A stretch of DNA of 5,091 nt. Source: Methanosarcina sp. Its GTDB lineage: Archaea > Halobacteriota > Methanosarcinia > Methanosarcinales > Methanosarcinaceae. Position 1 is the stretch's first letter. The number at the start of each line of letters is the position of its first letter. The translations under genes and the position numbers were made by a program. The notes under the pieces are model-generated. The model had not been told where the DNA came from. It did not search any database and saw nothing but the letters and a program-made list of their open reading frames with translations. The stretch lies in NCBI GenBank assembly GCA_013331265.1, contig DUGS01000135.1:4385-9475 (forward strand), written 5' to 3'. Of this stretch, positions 4,588 to 5,091 are shown in pieces.

Positions 4588-4875
4588 ATGCCCAGAAAAT
4601 ACAGCAATAAAACAACCCACTTCATCCTCCATGATGATGGTACGTTTGACGTCTATATGGATAAAAAATTCAAAGTATGTGGAATGTATGAAGAAACCCT
4701 GGATACTGTAAAATTGGACTATTACAAACACACTTCAATATTCCAGAAAGAAGAAGGATGTTTGATTTCTGAGAACTACAGAATCTGGATAGAAGACAGA
4801 ATAATGAGTGTCCCTGGTGGTATTCTAAGTAATGGGGTCTTTATAGCCAATAGCGATAGTGGGAGTACTATCTAA
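4588..4875 (+). CDS. Small uncharacterised protein with beta-strand repeats
   Basis: The 95-residue product is not recognised with certainty. The pattern FILHDDGTFDVYMDK, then CGMYEETLDTVKL, and later YRIWIEDRI looks like antiparallel beta strands. It recalls small methanogen proteins and lipoproteins of the 'DGTF...GxY...D(T)ixL' type, which form one lipocalin-like or META-like sheet. No signal peptide, lipobox or membrane segment is present, so the product would be cytoplasmic, or else a copy whose export signal has been lost. Two cysteines are present (C31, C58). An ATG start with a GTGATC ribosome binding site and an in-frame upstream stop support expression as drawn. A function cannot be given. 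It stands alone on the plus strand, apparently with its own promoter and a long leader. Confidence 0.65.
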   Translation: MPRKYSNKTTHFILHDDGTFDVYMDKKFKVCGMYEETLDTVKLDYYKHTSIFQKEEGCLISENYRIWIEDRIMSVPGGILSNGVFIANSDSGSTI

Positions 4876-4929
4876 AAGGTACTGAAAAAATAAAGAAAGA
4901 AAACTGAAATTTAAAATCAGGTTTTAGAG

Positions 4930-4939
4930 GGATTGAAAC
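4930..4939 (+). repeat. Short CRISPR-repeat 3'-end match
   Basis: The ten bases ggattgaaac are exactly the 3' end of the recalled Methanosarcina CRISPR repeat. The 27 bases before them show no convincing match. Ten bases can occur by chance, but the element shares orientation and intergenic position with the better relics. Confidence 0.2.
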
Positions 4940-4943
4940 TTAT

Positions 4944-4995
4944 CCCGATTTCTTTCATCAGCCTGAATTTCTTTTATTCTCTAATGTCTGTTTCC
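4944..4995 (+). terminator. Pyrimidine-rich tract after the small gene
   Basis: From about 70 bases after the stop codon the plus strand is rich in T and C (cccgatttctttc, then tttcttttattctc, then tgtttcct). Such tracts commonly end archaeal transcripts. There is no strong hairpin. Confidence 0.3.
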
Positions 4996-5027
4996 TAATC
5001 CTGAAATTTAACCAGTAAACGCCAGTC

Positions 5028-5049
5028 CTGAATTCAGTCGTGAATTCAG
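5028..5049. repeat. Tandem palindromes TGAATTCA, 12-bp spacing
   Basis: The palindrome ctgaattcag (5028-5037) is followed 12 bases on by a second tgaattcag (5041-5049). Similar cctgaattt-like words occur at 4962 and 5000. Two palindromes at about one helical turn could bind a dimeric regulator of a gene beyond the right edge, or be another slippage product. Confidence 0.35.
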
Positions 5050-5091
5050 CTTTATAGGTTATGAATTTGTAACTATTCAGGTAGCCTTTAA

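Noticed and set aside
4588..4875. Lipoprotein
   Set aside because: No signal peptide or lipobox is present, and an in-frame stop at 4579 excludes an upstream extension.
221..4939. A functional CRISPR array
   Set aside because: The repeats are degenerate, irregularly spaced and mostly solitary, there are no cas genes, and only one pair has repeat-spacer geometry.

Overview
The window looks like chromosomal DNA of a methanogenic archaeon, most likely Methanosarcina or a close relative. The evidence is AT-rich intergenic DNA with TATA/box A-like elements, ribosome binding sites complementary to the archaeal 16S 3' end (GGAG, GTGATC), a secreted NosD-like right-handed beta-helix protein of the kind Methanosarcina makes in quantity, and intergenic sequences resembling the Methanosarcina CRISPR repeat as I recall it (ending ATTGAAAC). 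The species assignment is inference.

Layout. 1-322: non-coding or decayed DNA with two short tandem repeats and a doubled CRISPR-repeat-like relic. 323-2098 (minus): an RNB-family (RNase II/R-like) exoribonuclease with intact active-site aspartates. It lacks the usual cold-shock and S1 domains and instead ends in two apparent double-stranded-RNA-binding domains. 2099-2851: AT-rich spacer with a plus-strand promoter-like element, a hairpin, an orphan 60-codon ORF, a 45-bp tandem duplication and two more repeat relics. 2852-3250 (minus): a small single-domain cupin. 3251-3462: divergent promoter region holding two repeat relics about 70 bp apart, the geometry of a CRISPR repeat-spacer-repeat unit. 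3463-4107 (plus): a secreted beta-helix protein of 214 residues. 4108-4587: tandem repeats, another relic and a probable promoter with a long leader. 4588-4875 (plus): a small uncharacterised protein. 4876-5091: pyrimidine-rich DNA, a faint relic and a repeated palindrome.

The genes do not form an obvious pathway or operon. They alternate in strand and each seems to have its own promoter. No cas gene, tRNA, rRNA, complete insertion sequence or working CRISPR array is visible.

The most notable signals are the RNB plus double dsRBD architecture and a family of degenerate CRISPR-repeat-like elements, all in the same orientation and all intergenic. They could be the fossil of an array, or of small CreA-like (crRNA-resembling) regulators. 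All repeat matches rest on a remembered consensus and on hand alignment.
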